Shown here: in pieces, positions 1 to 6,156 of the stretch | Layout of the letters: the number at the start of each line of letters is the position of its first letter | Numbering within the stretch: position 1 is the stretch's first letter | Assembly: GCA_016866645.1 (NCBI GenBank) | Contig: VGLX01000090.1 | Span: 1 to 6,156, forward strand | From: Candidatus Woesearchaeota archaeon | Lineage (GTDB): Archaea; Nanobdellota; Nanobdellia; SCGC-AAA011-G17; VGLX01 | DNA length: 6,156 nucleotides | Direction of reading: 5' to 3' | Made by a program: the position numbers and the translations under genes | The notes under the pieces: generated by a model | What the model was told of the DNA's origin: nothing | Database searches by the model: none | The model's input: the letters and a program-made list of their open reading frames with translations, nothing else

Positions 1-1
1 C

Positions 2-457
2 AAGACAGCTTACATGCTCTGGGGCGCAGCCAGGGAGCAGCACGTGAGCAGAGACAAGGCTACTTCCAACATCTGCTCTAACCACGCTTTGAACGCATTA
101 GCATCCTCGATATACCTGGCATGGTACGGCAAGCAAGGGCTGGAAGAGCTGGCAGAGCTGCACAACATGAGAACAGCGCATTACGCTTACGAAAGGATCA
201 GGAAGATAAAAGGCTACAAAGCAGTCTTCCCGAAGAACATCTTCTTCAACGAATTCTTACTAGAATGCCCTCACGAAGTTGACAAGCTCAACAAGAAATT
301 ATTAGAGCATAATATAATCGGAGGTTTAGACGCCGGAAGATTCATTCCAGAGTACAAGAACAAAATATTATTTTGCGTAACTGAGAGGACGAGCAAAGAT
401 GACGTCGACCAGCTGGCAAGCTTGCTTAAGCATTACAGCAAAGGAGGTGTAGAATGA
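2..457 (+). CDS. gcvPA: Glycine dehydrogenase (decarboxylating) subunit 1, C-terminal part (5' end outside window)
   Basis: This is the C-terminal portion (151 residues) of the alpha subunit of the two-subunit glycine cleavage P-protein, which decarboxylates glycine with PLP and passes the aminomethyl group to lipoyl GcvH in the cytoplasm. The reading frame is open from base 2. The ATG at 14 is internal, because the family motif REQHVSRDKATSNICSNHAL and the residues before it belong to the conserved body of GcvPA. The end also fits the family: a GGLDAGRFIPEYKNKILFCVTE stretch followed by a short helical tail. The family is usually about 440-450 residues, so roughly two thirds lie upstream. 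The TGA overlaps the ATG of gcvPB, which suggests translational coupling and equimolar subunits. No frameshift is seen. The assignment rests on recalled family motifs and is strengthened by the adjacent gcvPB. Confidence 0.5.
   Translation, partial: KTAYMLWGAAREQHVSRDKATSNICSNHALNALASSIYLAWYGKQGLEELAELHNMRTAHYAYERIRKIKGYKAVFPKNIFFNEFLLECPHEVDKLNKKLLEHNIIGGLDAGRFIPEYKNKILFCVTERTSKDDVDQLASLLKHYSKGGVE
441..449 (+). promoter_or_regulatory. Strong Shine-Dalgarno site for gcvPB
   Basis: AAGGAGGTG lies inside the last codons of gcvPA, four bases before the ATG at 454. It is almost a full complement of the archaeal 16S rRNA 3' end (CACCTCCT-type anti-SD). Because the start codon also overlaps the gcvPA stop (ATGA), this site probably drives coupled translation or re-initiation on a gcvPA-gcvPB transcript. 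It supports the 454 start over later ATGs. Confidence 0.5.
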
Positions 458-1884
458 AAAAAGAAAACGTCAAGCTGTTGTTCAGCGAGAGCAAAGAAGG
501 AAGAGCATCCTACACCCTGCCAAGGACCAAGCTGAAAAGCAAGAACTACTTGGGAAAGTATAAGAGAAAAGACTTAGACCTTCCAGAAGTCAGCGAAAGG
601 CAGATAGCAGGCCACTACCAAGGGCTGTCAGAGCTTAACTTCTGCCCCTACTCAGACATGGACCCGTTAGGATCGTGCACGATAAAATATAATCCTCCAT
701 TAACAGAGTCTGCTGCTTCACTGCCAGGATTCTTAGAAGCGCATCCTTACCAAGACGAGAAAACCGTCCAAGGGCTGCTAGAGGTCATGTACTACTTAGA
801 CAAATACCTCAGCGAAGTCACAGGGATGCCAAAGTTTACCTTGCAGCCTTCTGCCGGAGCCCATGGAGAAAGCACTGGCGTGATGATATGCGGAGCATAT
901 TTCAAGAACAAAGGAGAGAAAAGGACAAAGATACTAGCGCCTGACTCTGCGCACGGCACAAACCCTGCAAGCGTGACTAATCTAGGATTCAGCTATGAGC
1001 AGGTCAAGTCGAACGAGAAAGGCGGAGTAGACCTAGGAGAGCTGGAGAAGAAGGTCACAGAAGACGTAGCCTTGTTCATGCTTACTAACCCTAACACTTA
1101 CGGGCTATTCGACCCGAACATCGACAAGATAACAGAGATAGTGCACAAGAAAGGCGGCCTGATGTATTACGACGGGGCAAACCTGAACGCTATCATGGGC
1201 AAGTGCAGGCCTGGAGACATGGGATTTGACATAGTCCACGTGAATTTGCATAAGACTTTCGCGACCCCTCATGCGATGGGCGGACCAGGAGCCGGGCCAA
1301 CCGGAGTAGTAGAGAAGCTCAAAGAATTCCTGCCAGTACCGACAGTAGTAAAAGACGGTGAGTTATACAAGTTTAATTACGACGTGAAGAACACGATAGG
1401 CAAGGTGAAGATGTTCTACGGCAACACATCAGTCTTAGAGAAAGCGTTCGCTTACGCCTTGATGATGGGCGGCGAAGGCCTTAAGAAAGCGAGCGAGACA
1501 GCAGTCGTCCATGCTAACTACATGCAAGAAGTCTTGAAGAAGAAAGGCTTCAAGTTCCCTTACGGCGACCAGCACTGCATGCACGAGACGATAATGCTAT
1601 ACGAACAAGTCGATAAGCTAGGAGACTTACTGGCAGATTATTTCAAGAAGATGCAGGCGACAATCCACTTCCCGATACACGACGCTTACATGATAGAGCC
1701 AACAGAGACAGAGACGAAAGAAAACATCGATGATTACATCGAAGCGATAGTAGAATCCGACAAGGCATTGAAAGACCCGGAAGCGATGAAAGAACTAGAG
1801 AAGAATAAGACTTACACGCCTATAAAGAAAGTGAATTCTAAGCTGGGGATGGCTAAGCCTTGCTTGATAGAGAAGAAAGAATAA
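454..1884 (+). CDS. gcvPB: Glycine dehydrogenase (decarboxylating) subunit 2
   Basis: This is the complete 476-residue PLP-binding subunit of the split P-protein. With GcvPA it catalyses glycine decarboxylation, the first step of the glycine cleavage system. The family signatures are clear: DPLGSCTIKYNP (about residues 70-81), LPGFLEAHPYQDEKTVQG, LQPSAGAHGE, DSAHGTNPAS, LTNPNTYGLF and YYDGANLNAIMG. The cofactor motif NLHKTFATPHAMGGPGAGP contains Lys267, the expected Schiff-base lysine. The later CMHE motif is also present. Length and order match the family, about 480 residues, with no gaps or internal stops. The start is set by the overlapping gcvPA stop and a strong ribosome site. No gcvH, gcvT or lpd is visible, so the rest of the pathway must be elsewhere or upstream. 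The gene converges on cdc48 with only seven bases between the stops. Confidence 0.5.
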   Translation: MKKENVKLLFSESKEGRASYTLPRTKLKSKNYLGKYKRKDLDLPEVSERQIAGHYQGLSELNFCPYSDMDPLGSCTIKYNPPLTESAASLPGFLEAHPYQDEKTVQGLLEVMYYLDKYLSEVTGMPKFTLQPSAGAHGESTGVMICGAYFKNKGEKRTKILAPDSAHGTNPASVTNLGFSYEQVKSNEKGGVDLGELEKKVTEDVALFMLTNPNTYGLFDPNIDKITEIVHKKGGLMYYDGANLNAIMGKCRPGDMGFDIVHVNLHKTFATPHAMGGPGAGPTGVVEKLKEFLPVPTVVKDGELYKFNYDVKNTIGKVKMFYGNTSVLEKAFAYALMMGGEGLKKASETAVVHANYMQEVLKKKGFKFPYGDQHCMHETIMLYEQVDKLGDLLADYFKKMQATIHFPIHDAYMIEPTETETKENIDDYIEAIVESDKALKDPEAMKELEKNKTYTPIKKVNSKLGMAKPCLIEKKE

Positions 1885-1911
1885 AAAAAAATCAGCCCAT
1901 ATAGTCGGGCT
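1883..1911 (-). terminator. Hairpin plus nine-T tract at the end of cdc48
   Basis: Read on the minus strand, the same AGCCC/GGGCT stem is made by the last coding codons of cdc48 (Lys-Pro-Asp-Tyr-Met-Gly). It is followed by the TGA stop and an uninterrupted run of nine T (1891 down to 1883). A T9 tract immediately after the stop is a good archaeal-type intrinsic terminator. The tract lies between the two convergent stops. Confidence 0.5.
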
Positions 1912-4900
1912 TTTTCTCCCTTAATGCCGCTTTGGAGCGCCTTAAGGACTTCCCTTGCTCGGCCTTGTATTCTTCCACTACCTCTTTCGGAAGTGAAGGC
2001 GGTATCTCAGCCATTGCTGCGTCGAAATGTTTCTTTGCTACGGTGTTTGATTTTAAGTCCTCTCTCAAGGCGATCATTGCCGATTCTCTGCACACCGCTT
2101 CTATGTCCGAGCCGGTGTAGCCTTCTGTCTTATAAGCCAAATAGTATATCAATTTACCTTGGTCAGATAAATCTTTAAAGCTAAATTTTTTGTGTTTTAA
2201 TTTGTTTACATCTGACTGTTTGACCGCTTCATCATCGGCCATTTTTGATATTATCTTAGTTTCTTCATGCTTAAGTTCCTCTTCTATTCCTTTGATTTCT
2301 TCTTTGCTTACAACCAAAGGCATACCCTGGGCATGTATCTTAAAAATCTCAAATCTAGATGCAATATCTGGTGCTTCGGTGACTAACAGCCTGTCGAACC
2401 TTCCTGTCCTCAGCAGAGCAGGGTCTATTATGTCTATCCTGTTTGTGGCTCCGATTATCACAACATCATGCAGGTCTTCTAAGCCATCCATCTCCGCCAG
2501 CAATGTGTTAACGATGTTCTCTGAAACATGAGATCCGCCCATATACATTCCTCTCTTAGGTGCTAAAGCGTCTACCTCATCGAAGAAGATTATCGAAGGC
2601 GCTGATTGCCTGGCTTTTTCGAATATACCACGGACCCCCCGTTCCGTTTCGCCCACCCATTTGTTCAATAATGAAGGTCCTTTGACTTGTATGAAATTAG
2701 CCTCTGATTCCTTAGCTACTGCTTTAGCAAGTAAAGTTTTTCCTGTTCCTGGCGGACCGTGCAACAAGATTCCTCTAGGGGGTCTTATGCCCATCTTCCT
2801 GAATACTTGCGGGTATTTCAATGGCCACTCTACAGCCTCTTTCAGCTCTTGTTTTATTTTTTCCATTCCTCCGATGTCATTCCATCCTACTTTCGGAGGA
2901 TCTATCAGCACCTCCCTTAGTGCAGATGGCCTCACTATTTTTAATGCTTCTCTGAAATCTTGTTCTGTGACACATAAATTATCCAATAACCCTTGGTTAA
3001 TAGGCTTTTTTTCCCTTAGATTCAGGCCTGGCATAACCATCCTGAGGACATTCATTGCCGCTTCTTTGCAAAGTGCTGCCAAGTCTGCCCCTACGAAACC
3101 GTGCGTCACATCCGCCAGCCTTTCCAGTAGGTCGTCCACTTTTTTCTGGTATGCCCCTTTGTCTTTCTCGATTTTTGTTACAGTACTTATCAGAGGCATG
3201 TTTCTCGTGTGGACTTTTAAGATTTCCATCCTGCTTTTCCTTGATGGTACGCCTATTACTATCTCTCTGTCGAACCTTCCAGGTCTTCTCAGCGCAGGAT
3301 CGATAGCGTTTGGTCTGTTCGTCGCCCCTATGACTACGACTTTGCCTCTTGATTTTAGGCCATCCATCACAGTTAATAATTGTGAGACGACTCTTCTTTC
3401 CACCTCGCCGTGAGTCTCTTCTCTTTTTGGGGCTATAGCATCGATTTCATCTATAAATATTATCGATGGGGCGTTTTTTTCAGCCTCCTCAAATTTTTTC
3501 TTAAGATTTTGCTCACTTTCCCCGTAAAATTTTGAGTTGTGCAAAATGAAGTACGGAGCACAGGTAAAGCTGTCTTTATCAACTGTGAAATCATACAGCT
3601 CTTTTTTACCTACGCTTTCTATACCCCCCACCATCTCCCATCCTATGTCTTCTCTTAGCAAGAGGCCAAATTCTTTTTGCACTTTCTCATCTGCTATACC
3701 GTTTTTTCTTGCGATGTCATAAAGTGTTCTCAATGAATGCTTGGTAGCTTTTCCTGTCTTGTAGATATAACAGTCTTTGTTCCTATACTCTTTATATGGC
3801 AATTTCGCCCTTATTTTCTCTATCAGCAAAGACGGGTGAGGGATGTTTTCATGTTCTTTCACTCTAATCACTTTCTTGATCTCTTGCAGTCTTTCCAGTT
3901 TATGCTTGCTTACTGCCCCGATGTCTAAAAACTTGGCCCTTCCTTCGTTGCCTTTTACTACTAAGCCGTGCATCAAACTTTTAGGCGCATTATGTTTTCT
4001 TAGCTTACAATGTATTCCTAGTTTTAACAACATCAAAGACTGCAATTGCATCAGGAAATCCCTGTTAATGCTGTATAATACGGGTGTAGGGTAAACCATG
4101 CCCTTGATTTTAATCATCGATACTGTACCGTCGCCGTCAAAGTACCCTCTGATAAACGCCTGTAGTTCCTGTTTTGGGAGCCTGAAAAAGTATGGGGGAA
4201 CTGTTTCTTTATTTTCGCTTGAAAATCCTAAAAGTTTAAAAAACTCGACCAAAAGCTTGGAGTAAACGATTGAGCCAAGCATATTTAGTTTGTTTTTCTC
4301 TTTGAATCTCCAAACCCCGAATACTCGACCCATCAATGTATTGAAGTGTTTGATGAGGTCTTCATTTTTATTATAGAACCCTATTGAGTCTCCCTTGCTG
4401 CTGATATTCCCGTCTGAAACTATTAGACCGATTAATTCTAATAGTTCTGGAGAAGTATTCTCAGGTAGCCTGACGAAGTTGCTTCTTGACAGGTTCCTGC
4501 TTTTGATAGCATATTTCCCGTTTTGCTTGACGATCAAGAATTTCTCATTAAGGACTCTTAACGGGATTTTATAGCTTTGCTCTGGCAATGCCAGCTTGTT
4601 TAGCCTTGCTACGAAGTCCCCCCTCTTTATGTTTTTTGCCGCCCCCCATGTTAAACAGCCATTTTTGTATATCAAGAACGGCTGGTTTTCAGAGACTGTG
4701 ATTTCGTTCCCATCGCTTAGTTTTAATCTGAAGGCTTCCGCATTCAGTTTGGTTGCATGCGTTATCTTTGCCTTTCTTATTTTTCCGTATTTAAACGCGT
4801 AGGTAGAAACCGGGTGATCCAACTTTTTTATGGTATAGCCCTTAAGTTCTTCTTTTGTTCCTTGTTCTTCATAAATTTTTTCAGCTTCGACAAAGCCTCT

Positions 4901-5785
4901 GGGATTTGTAAAGATTGGTGTTTCACCAGACACACACATGATTTCTGGGCCATTTATCAAAATAAAATTTGAATCTGTTTCAGATGCTACTGCCTTTGCG
5001 AGCAATGTTTTTCCTGTTCCTGGCGGGCCATGTAAGAGTACGCCTTTCGGTGCCTCTATGCCTAACCTCTCAAAAATCTCTGGGTATTTCAGTGGTATTT
5101 CTATCATCTCCCTGACCTTTTTTATCTCTTCATCTAAACCGCCTACATCTTCGTAAGAAACGTCCATTACTTTCTCTTCTGCTACTTCTACTGCTTCAGG
5201 TTTGAACGTTACTTGAGTGTCCGCTGTTATGATTACTGCTTGTTTAGGGTTAACGTCTACTACTATTAGTCTTAATACTGATAGTCCGAGATTTCCTATG
5301 CTTCTTTCGAACATTTCAAAGTCTTTCCCAAACTCTTCAAGTATATCTGGGAACATAGCATCTGGTTTTATCCTTCTTCTCATGCTTCCGCCTAATGCTA
5401 CCTGGTCGCCTTTTACGACGGTTTTTCCTATAAGCCCCCGTTTTAAGAATTCAGGATCTCCTTGTATTACTAACCCTTTTTGTGCAGGCGCTACTACTAT
5501 TGATTTTGCATCTTTAACATCAGCTTTTCTTACAACTACATTTTCATCTAGTCCTGCTTTTGCATTCCTTCTTATTCCGCCGTCCATCCTTATTATACTC
5601 TGTCCAATATCCATCGGGTAAGCTCTGTCGACTCTTGCTACTGTTTTTCTTACTCCTTCTATTTCTACTATTTCTCCTCTTTTGACTCCTAATGCTTGGA
5701 TGGTTTCTGCGTCTATCCTTACTATACCTCTGTCTATATCATCTTGGTTGGCTTCTTTTACCGTAAGTTTTATTGGATCTGTCAT
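1892..5785 (-). CDS. cdc48: Cdc48/VAT-type AAA+ ATPase precursor with an intein
   Basis: This is the archaeal homologue of p97/VCP/VAT, a cytoplasmic hexameric unfoldase that threads proteins through its pore, often for proteasomal degradation. Residues 1 to about 200 are the N-domain (double-psi barrel plus Cdc48_2 part, starting MTDPIKLTVKEANQDDIDRG). D1 has Walker A GPPGTGKT at 253-260 and, after the intein, pore loop SKFYGESE (751-758), Walker B IIFIDEID with Asp779/Glu780, and arginine fingers near Arg837/Arg840. D2 has Walker A at 1010-1017, pore Trp1043-Val1044, Walker B Asp1069/Glu1070, and fingers near Arg1129/Arg1132. Residues 284-750 are an intein, so the spliced protein is 830 residues, longer than the roughly 745 of VAT. 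The excess includes a charged expansion at about 1158-1205. The start is supported by GGGGGT eight bases upstream and by N-domain homology. It lies 16 bases after an AbrB-like gene, probably in one operon. Confidence 0.5.
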   Translation of the reverse strand: MTDPIKLTVKEANQDDIDRGIVRIDAETIQALGVKRGEIVEIEGVRKTVARVDRAYPMDIGQSIIRMDGGIRRNAKAGLDENVVVRKADVKDAKSIVVAPAQKGLVIQGDPEFLKRGLIGKTVVKGDQVALGGSMRRRIKPDAMFPDILEEFGKDFEMFERSIGNLGLSVLRLIVVDVNPKQAVIITADTQVTFKPEAVEVAEEKVMDVSYEDVGGLDEEIKKVREMIEIPLKYPEIFERLGIEAPKGVLLHGPPGTGKTLLAKAVASETDSNFILINGPEIMCVSGETPIFTNPRGFVEAEKIYEEQGTKEELKGYTIKKLDHPVSTYAFKYGKIRKAKITHATKLNAEAFRLKLSDGNEITVSENQPFLIYKNGCLTWGAAKNIKRGDFVARLNKLALPEQSYKIPLRVLNEKFLIVKQNGKYAIKSRNLSRSNFVRLPENTSPELLELIGLIVSDGNISSKGDSIGFYNKNEDLIKHFNTLMGRVFGVWRFKEKNKLNMLGSIVYSKLLVEFFKLLGFSSENKETVPPYFFRLPKQELQAFIRGYFDGDGTVSMIKIKGMVYPTPVLYSINRDFLMQLQSLMLLKLGIHCKLRKHNAPKSLMHGLVVKGNEGRAKFLDIGAVSKHKLERLQEIKKVIRVKEHENIPHPSLLIEKIRAKLPYKEYRNKDCYIYKTGKATKHSLRTLYDIARKNGIADEKVQKEFGLLLREDIGWEMVGGIESVGKKELYDFTVDKDSFTCAPYFILHNSKFYGESEQNLKKKFEEAEKNAPSIIFIDEIDAIAPKREETHGEVERRVVSQLLTVMDGLKSRGKVVVIGATNRPNAIDPALRRPGRFDREIVIGVPSRKSRMEILKVHTRNMPLISTVTKIEKDKGAYQKKVDDLLERLADVTHGFVGADLAALCKEAAMNVLRMVMPGLNLREKKPINQGLLDNLCVTEQDFREALKIVRPSALREVLIDPPKVGWNDIGGMEKIKQELKEAVEWPLKYPQVFRKMGIRPPRGILLHGPPGTGKTLLAKAVAKESEANFIQVKGPSLLNKWVGETERGVRGIFEKARQSAPSIIFFDEVDALAPKRGMYMGGSHVSENIVNTLLAEMDGLEDLHDVVIIGATNRIDIIDPALLRTGRFDRLLVTEAPDIASRFEIFKIHAQGMPLVVSKEEIKGIEEELKHEETKIISKMADDEAVKQSDVNKLKHKKFSFKDLSDQGKLIYYLAYKTEGYTGSDIEAVCRESAMIALREDLKSNTVAKKHFDAAMAEIPPSLPKEVVEEYKAEQGKSLRRSKAALREKKPDYMG
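1894..1915 (+). terminator. Hairpin plus T-run at the end of gcvPB
   Basis: A perfect 5-bp stem, AGCCC (1894-1898) and GGGCT (1907-1911), encloses an 8-base loop, and the T-run continues to 1915. It begins ten bases after the gcvPB stop. The stem is short, and archaeal termination depends mainly on the T-tract, so the hairpin may be partly incidental. The same palindrome serves the opposite strand. Confidence 0.5.
3536..4936 (-). mobile_element. Intein (467 aa) in Cdc48 D1, with LAGLIDADG homing endonuclease
   Basis: This is a self-splicing protein insert read in frame with cdc48. It starts at Cys284 (block A, CVSGETPIFT) and ends at His749-Asn750, followed by Ser751 as the +1 residue. Joining the flanks gives NGPEIM next to SKFYGESE, the uninterrupted Cdc48 sequence, so both junctions are certain to the residue. 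Block B is GNEITVSENQPFLIY (359-373), where Gln368 stands at the usual His position. A W-x-A-type segment ending in KRGD follows. The endonuclease core sits in the middle. Residues about 645-715 resemble the DNA-contacting part of large archaeal inteins (PSLLIEKIRAKL, then GKATKHSLRTL). Block F/G is ELYDFTVDKDSFTCAPYFILHN-like (729-750). The nucleophile set suggests a class 1 intein. It separates Walker A from Walker B, so the precursor D1 should be inactive before splicing. Confidence 0.5.
4001..4447 (-). other. LAGLIDADG (DOD) homing endonuclease core inside the intein
   Basis: This domain covers precursor residues about 447-595. Block C is LIGLIVSDG (451-459) with catalytic-type Asp458. 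Block D is KETVPPYFF (526-534). Block E is FIRGYFDGDG (544-553) with Asp552 as the second catalytic-type acid. Block H follows as a hydrophobic segment ending LKLGI (587-591). Two motifs in one chain form a pseudo-dimer that in this family cuts a long recognition site in the intein-free allele, driving homing. Both metal-binding aspartates are kept and there is no stop or frameshift, so the enzyme may be active; activity cannot be read from sequence. Domain edges are approximate. Confidence 0.5.
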
Positions 5786-5793
5786 TTTGTATT

Positions 5794-5799
5794 ACCCCC
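5794..5799 (-). promoter_or_regulatory. Shine-Dalgarno-like site for cdc48
   Basis: The minus strand reads GGGGGT followed by eight bases and the ATG at 5785. With the next bases (AAT) it matches seven of nine positions of the ideal GGAGGTGAT. It lies in the 16-base gap after the upstream gene's stop, so cdc48 appears to be translated from its own ribosome site on a shared transcript. Confidence 0.5.
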
Positions 5800-5801
5800 G
5801 A

Positions 5802-6155
5802 TTATTCTTTCTTGATTATTCTCCTTGTTGTTTTTGAAAAGAATAGTATCACCTTTTCCGGCTGGTCCATGCTGACCTTCACTATCTCGTCTTTTTTTAT
5901 CTCTCCGAAGTCCACTATTTCTCTTGGTATCGATACTGTGTAGCTGTTGCCGACCATCCTCAGCTTGACATGGAATTGTTTCTGCTTGACTTTCTGGAAG
6001 TTCTCGTATTCTTTCATGTCTCCGGGATGAACCCATACTTCTCCGCATTGCGGGCATTTCCAGCATCTGAGGCTGAACCCTTCTTTTTGGATGGTTCCTT
6101 TCTCTGTCTTCTTGTTGCATTTGTTGCAGATTATCGTCGTGTCGTAAATGTCCTT
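5802..6155 (-). CDS. Zinc-ribbon plus AbrB/SpoVT-fold protein, putative regulator (5' end outside window)
   Basis: The frame is open from the window edge to the TAA at 5804-5802, giving 117 visible residues. An internal ATG at 6017 would yield only 71 residues and would discard a zinc ribbon, so I extend the gene to the edge. The zinc ribbon is CNKC (visible residues 10-13) and CPQC (34-37), with twenty residues between the pairs and an extra Cys31. The C-terminal part, about 61-106, has the AbrB/MazE/SpoVT swapped-hairpin pattern: VKLRMVGNSYTVSIPREIV, a short loop, then a KKDEIVKVSM strand. Such domains usually bind DNA as dimers, often as transcription factors or antitoxins, but the target here is unknown. 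The real start is probably just outside the window, since the visible part already begins close to the zinc ribbon. It sits directly upstream of cdc48, 16 bases away, on the same strand. Confidence 0.5.
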   Translation of the reverse strand, partial: KDIYDTTIICNKCNKKTEKGTIQKEGFSLRCWKCPQCGEVWVHPGDMKEYENFQKVKQKQFHVKLRMVGNSYTVSIPREIVDFGEIKKDEIVKVSMDQPEKVILFFSKTTRRIIKKE

Positions 6156-6156
6156 C

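Noticed and set aside
14..16. ATG at 14 as the start of a short complete gene
   Set aside because: The frame is open upstream to the window edge, and the codons before 14 continue the conserved GcvPA body, so the gene is truncated by the window and not short.
1892..1906. Possible HbYX proteasome-docking tail at the Cdc48 C-terminus (ends Asp-Tyr-Met-Gly)
   Set aside because: HbYX needs Tyr as the penultimate residue after a hydrophobic one. Here Tyr is third from the end and preceded by Asp.
2661..3413. Long plus-strand open frame (250 codons) antisense to cdc48, and similar ones at 5217-5621 and 2190-2531
   Set aside because: They lie opposite strongly conserved AAA+ and N-domain coding sequence, give Ser/Leu/Pro-rich translations with no recognisable motif, and have no convincing ribosome site. 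They are shadows of cdc48.
3536..4936. Lower GC in the intein as a sign of recent transfer
   Set aside because: Three 60-base lines of the intein (4261-4440) give about 37% GC against about 47% for two lines of D2 (2401-2520), but a line in the N-domain exons (5461-5520) is about 35%. Composition does not separate intein from host.
3536..4936. Insert as a free-standing homing gene or group I intron instead of an intein
   Set aside because: The insert is in frame through both borders, has Cys at the first position and His-Asn before Ser at the last, and carries intein splicing blocks at both ends.
5782..6120. Minus-strand frame of 112 codons overlapping the zinc-ribbon/AbrB gene and touching the cdc48 start
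   Set aside because: Its translation is rich in Arg, Gln and Glu and carries no known motif, while the neighbouring frame encodes clear CxxC pairs and an AbrB-like domain. Only one of the two can be the main gene.

Overview
The window looks archaeal. The main evidence is a Cdc48/VAT-type double AAA+ ATPase with an archaeal N-domain, interrupted by an intein. Further support comes from a zinc-ribbon/AbrB-fold protein of archaeal style, strong Shine-Dalgarno sites, and T-tract ends at a convergent gene pair. A DPANN-like or other uncultivated lineage is possible, but nothing here fixes the phylum.

Layout: (1) Positions 2-457, plus strand, hold the C-terminal third of gcvPA, cut by the window edge. 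(2) Positions 454-1884, plus strand, hold a complete gcvPB that overlaps gcvPA by four bases. Together they encode the two-subunit (alpha2beta2-type) PLP-dependent P-protein of the glycine cleavage system. (3) A short hairpin with T-runs on both sides, around 1883-1915, lies at the convergent junction. (4) Positions 1892-5785, minus strand, hold cdc48, a 1297-residue precursor. Residues 284-750 (467 aa) are an in-frame intein carrying a LAGLIDADG homing endonuclease, so the predicted spliced ATPase has 830 residues. (5) Positions 5802-6155, minus strand, hold a zinc-ribbon plus AbrB/SpoVT-like protein. Its start lies beyond the window, and it sits 16 bases upstream of cdc48, probably in the same operon.

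The two halves are functionally separate: glycine catabolism/one-carbon metabolism on the plus strand, and protein unfolding with a putative regulator on the minus strand. The most interesting element is the intein. It interrupts the first AAA+ domain between Walker A and Walker B, directly before pore loop 1, so the precursor's D1 ring should be non-functional until splicing. It keeps Cys1, His-Asn at its C-terminus and Ser+1, but the normally near-invariant block B histidine reads as glutamine. Both endonuclease catalytic aspartates are present. The window has no gene-free stretch above 300 bases, and I saw no RNA genes, CRISPR arrays or insertion sequences.
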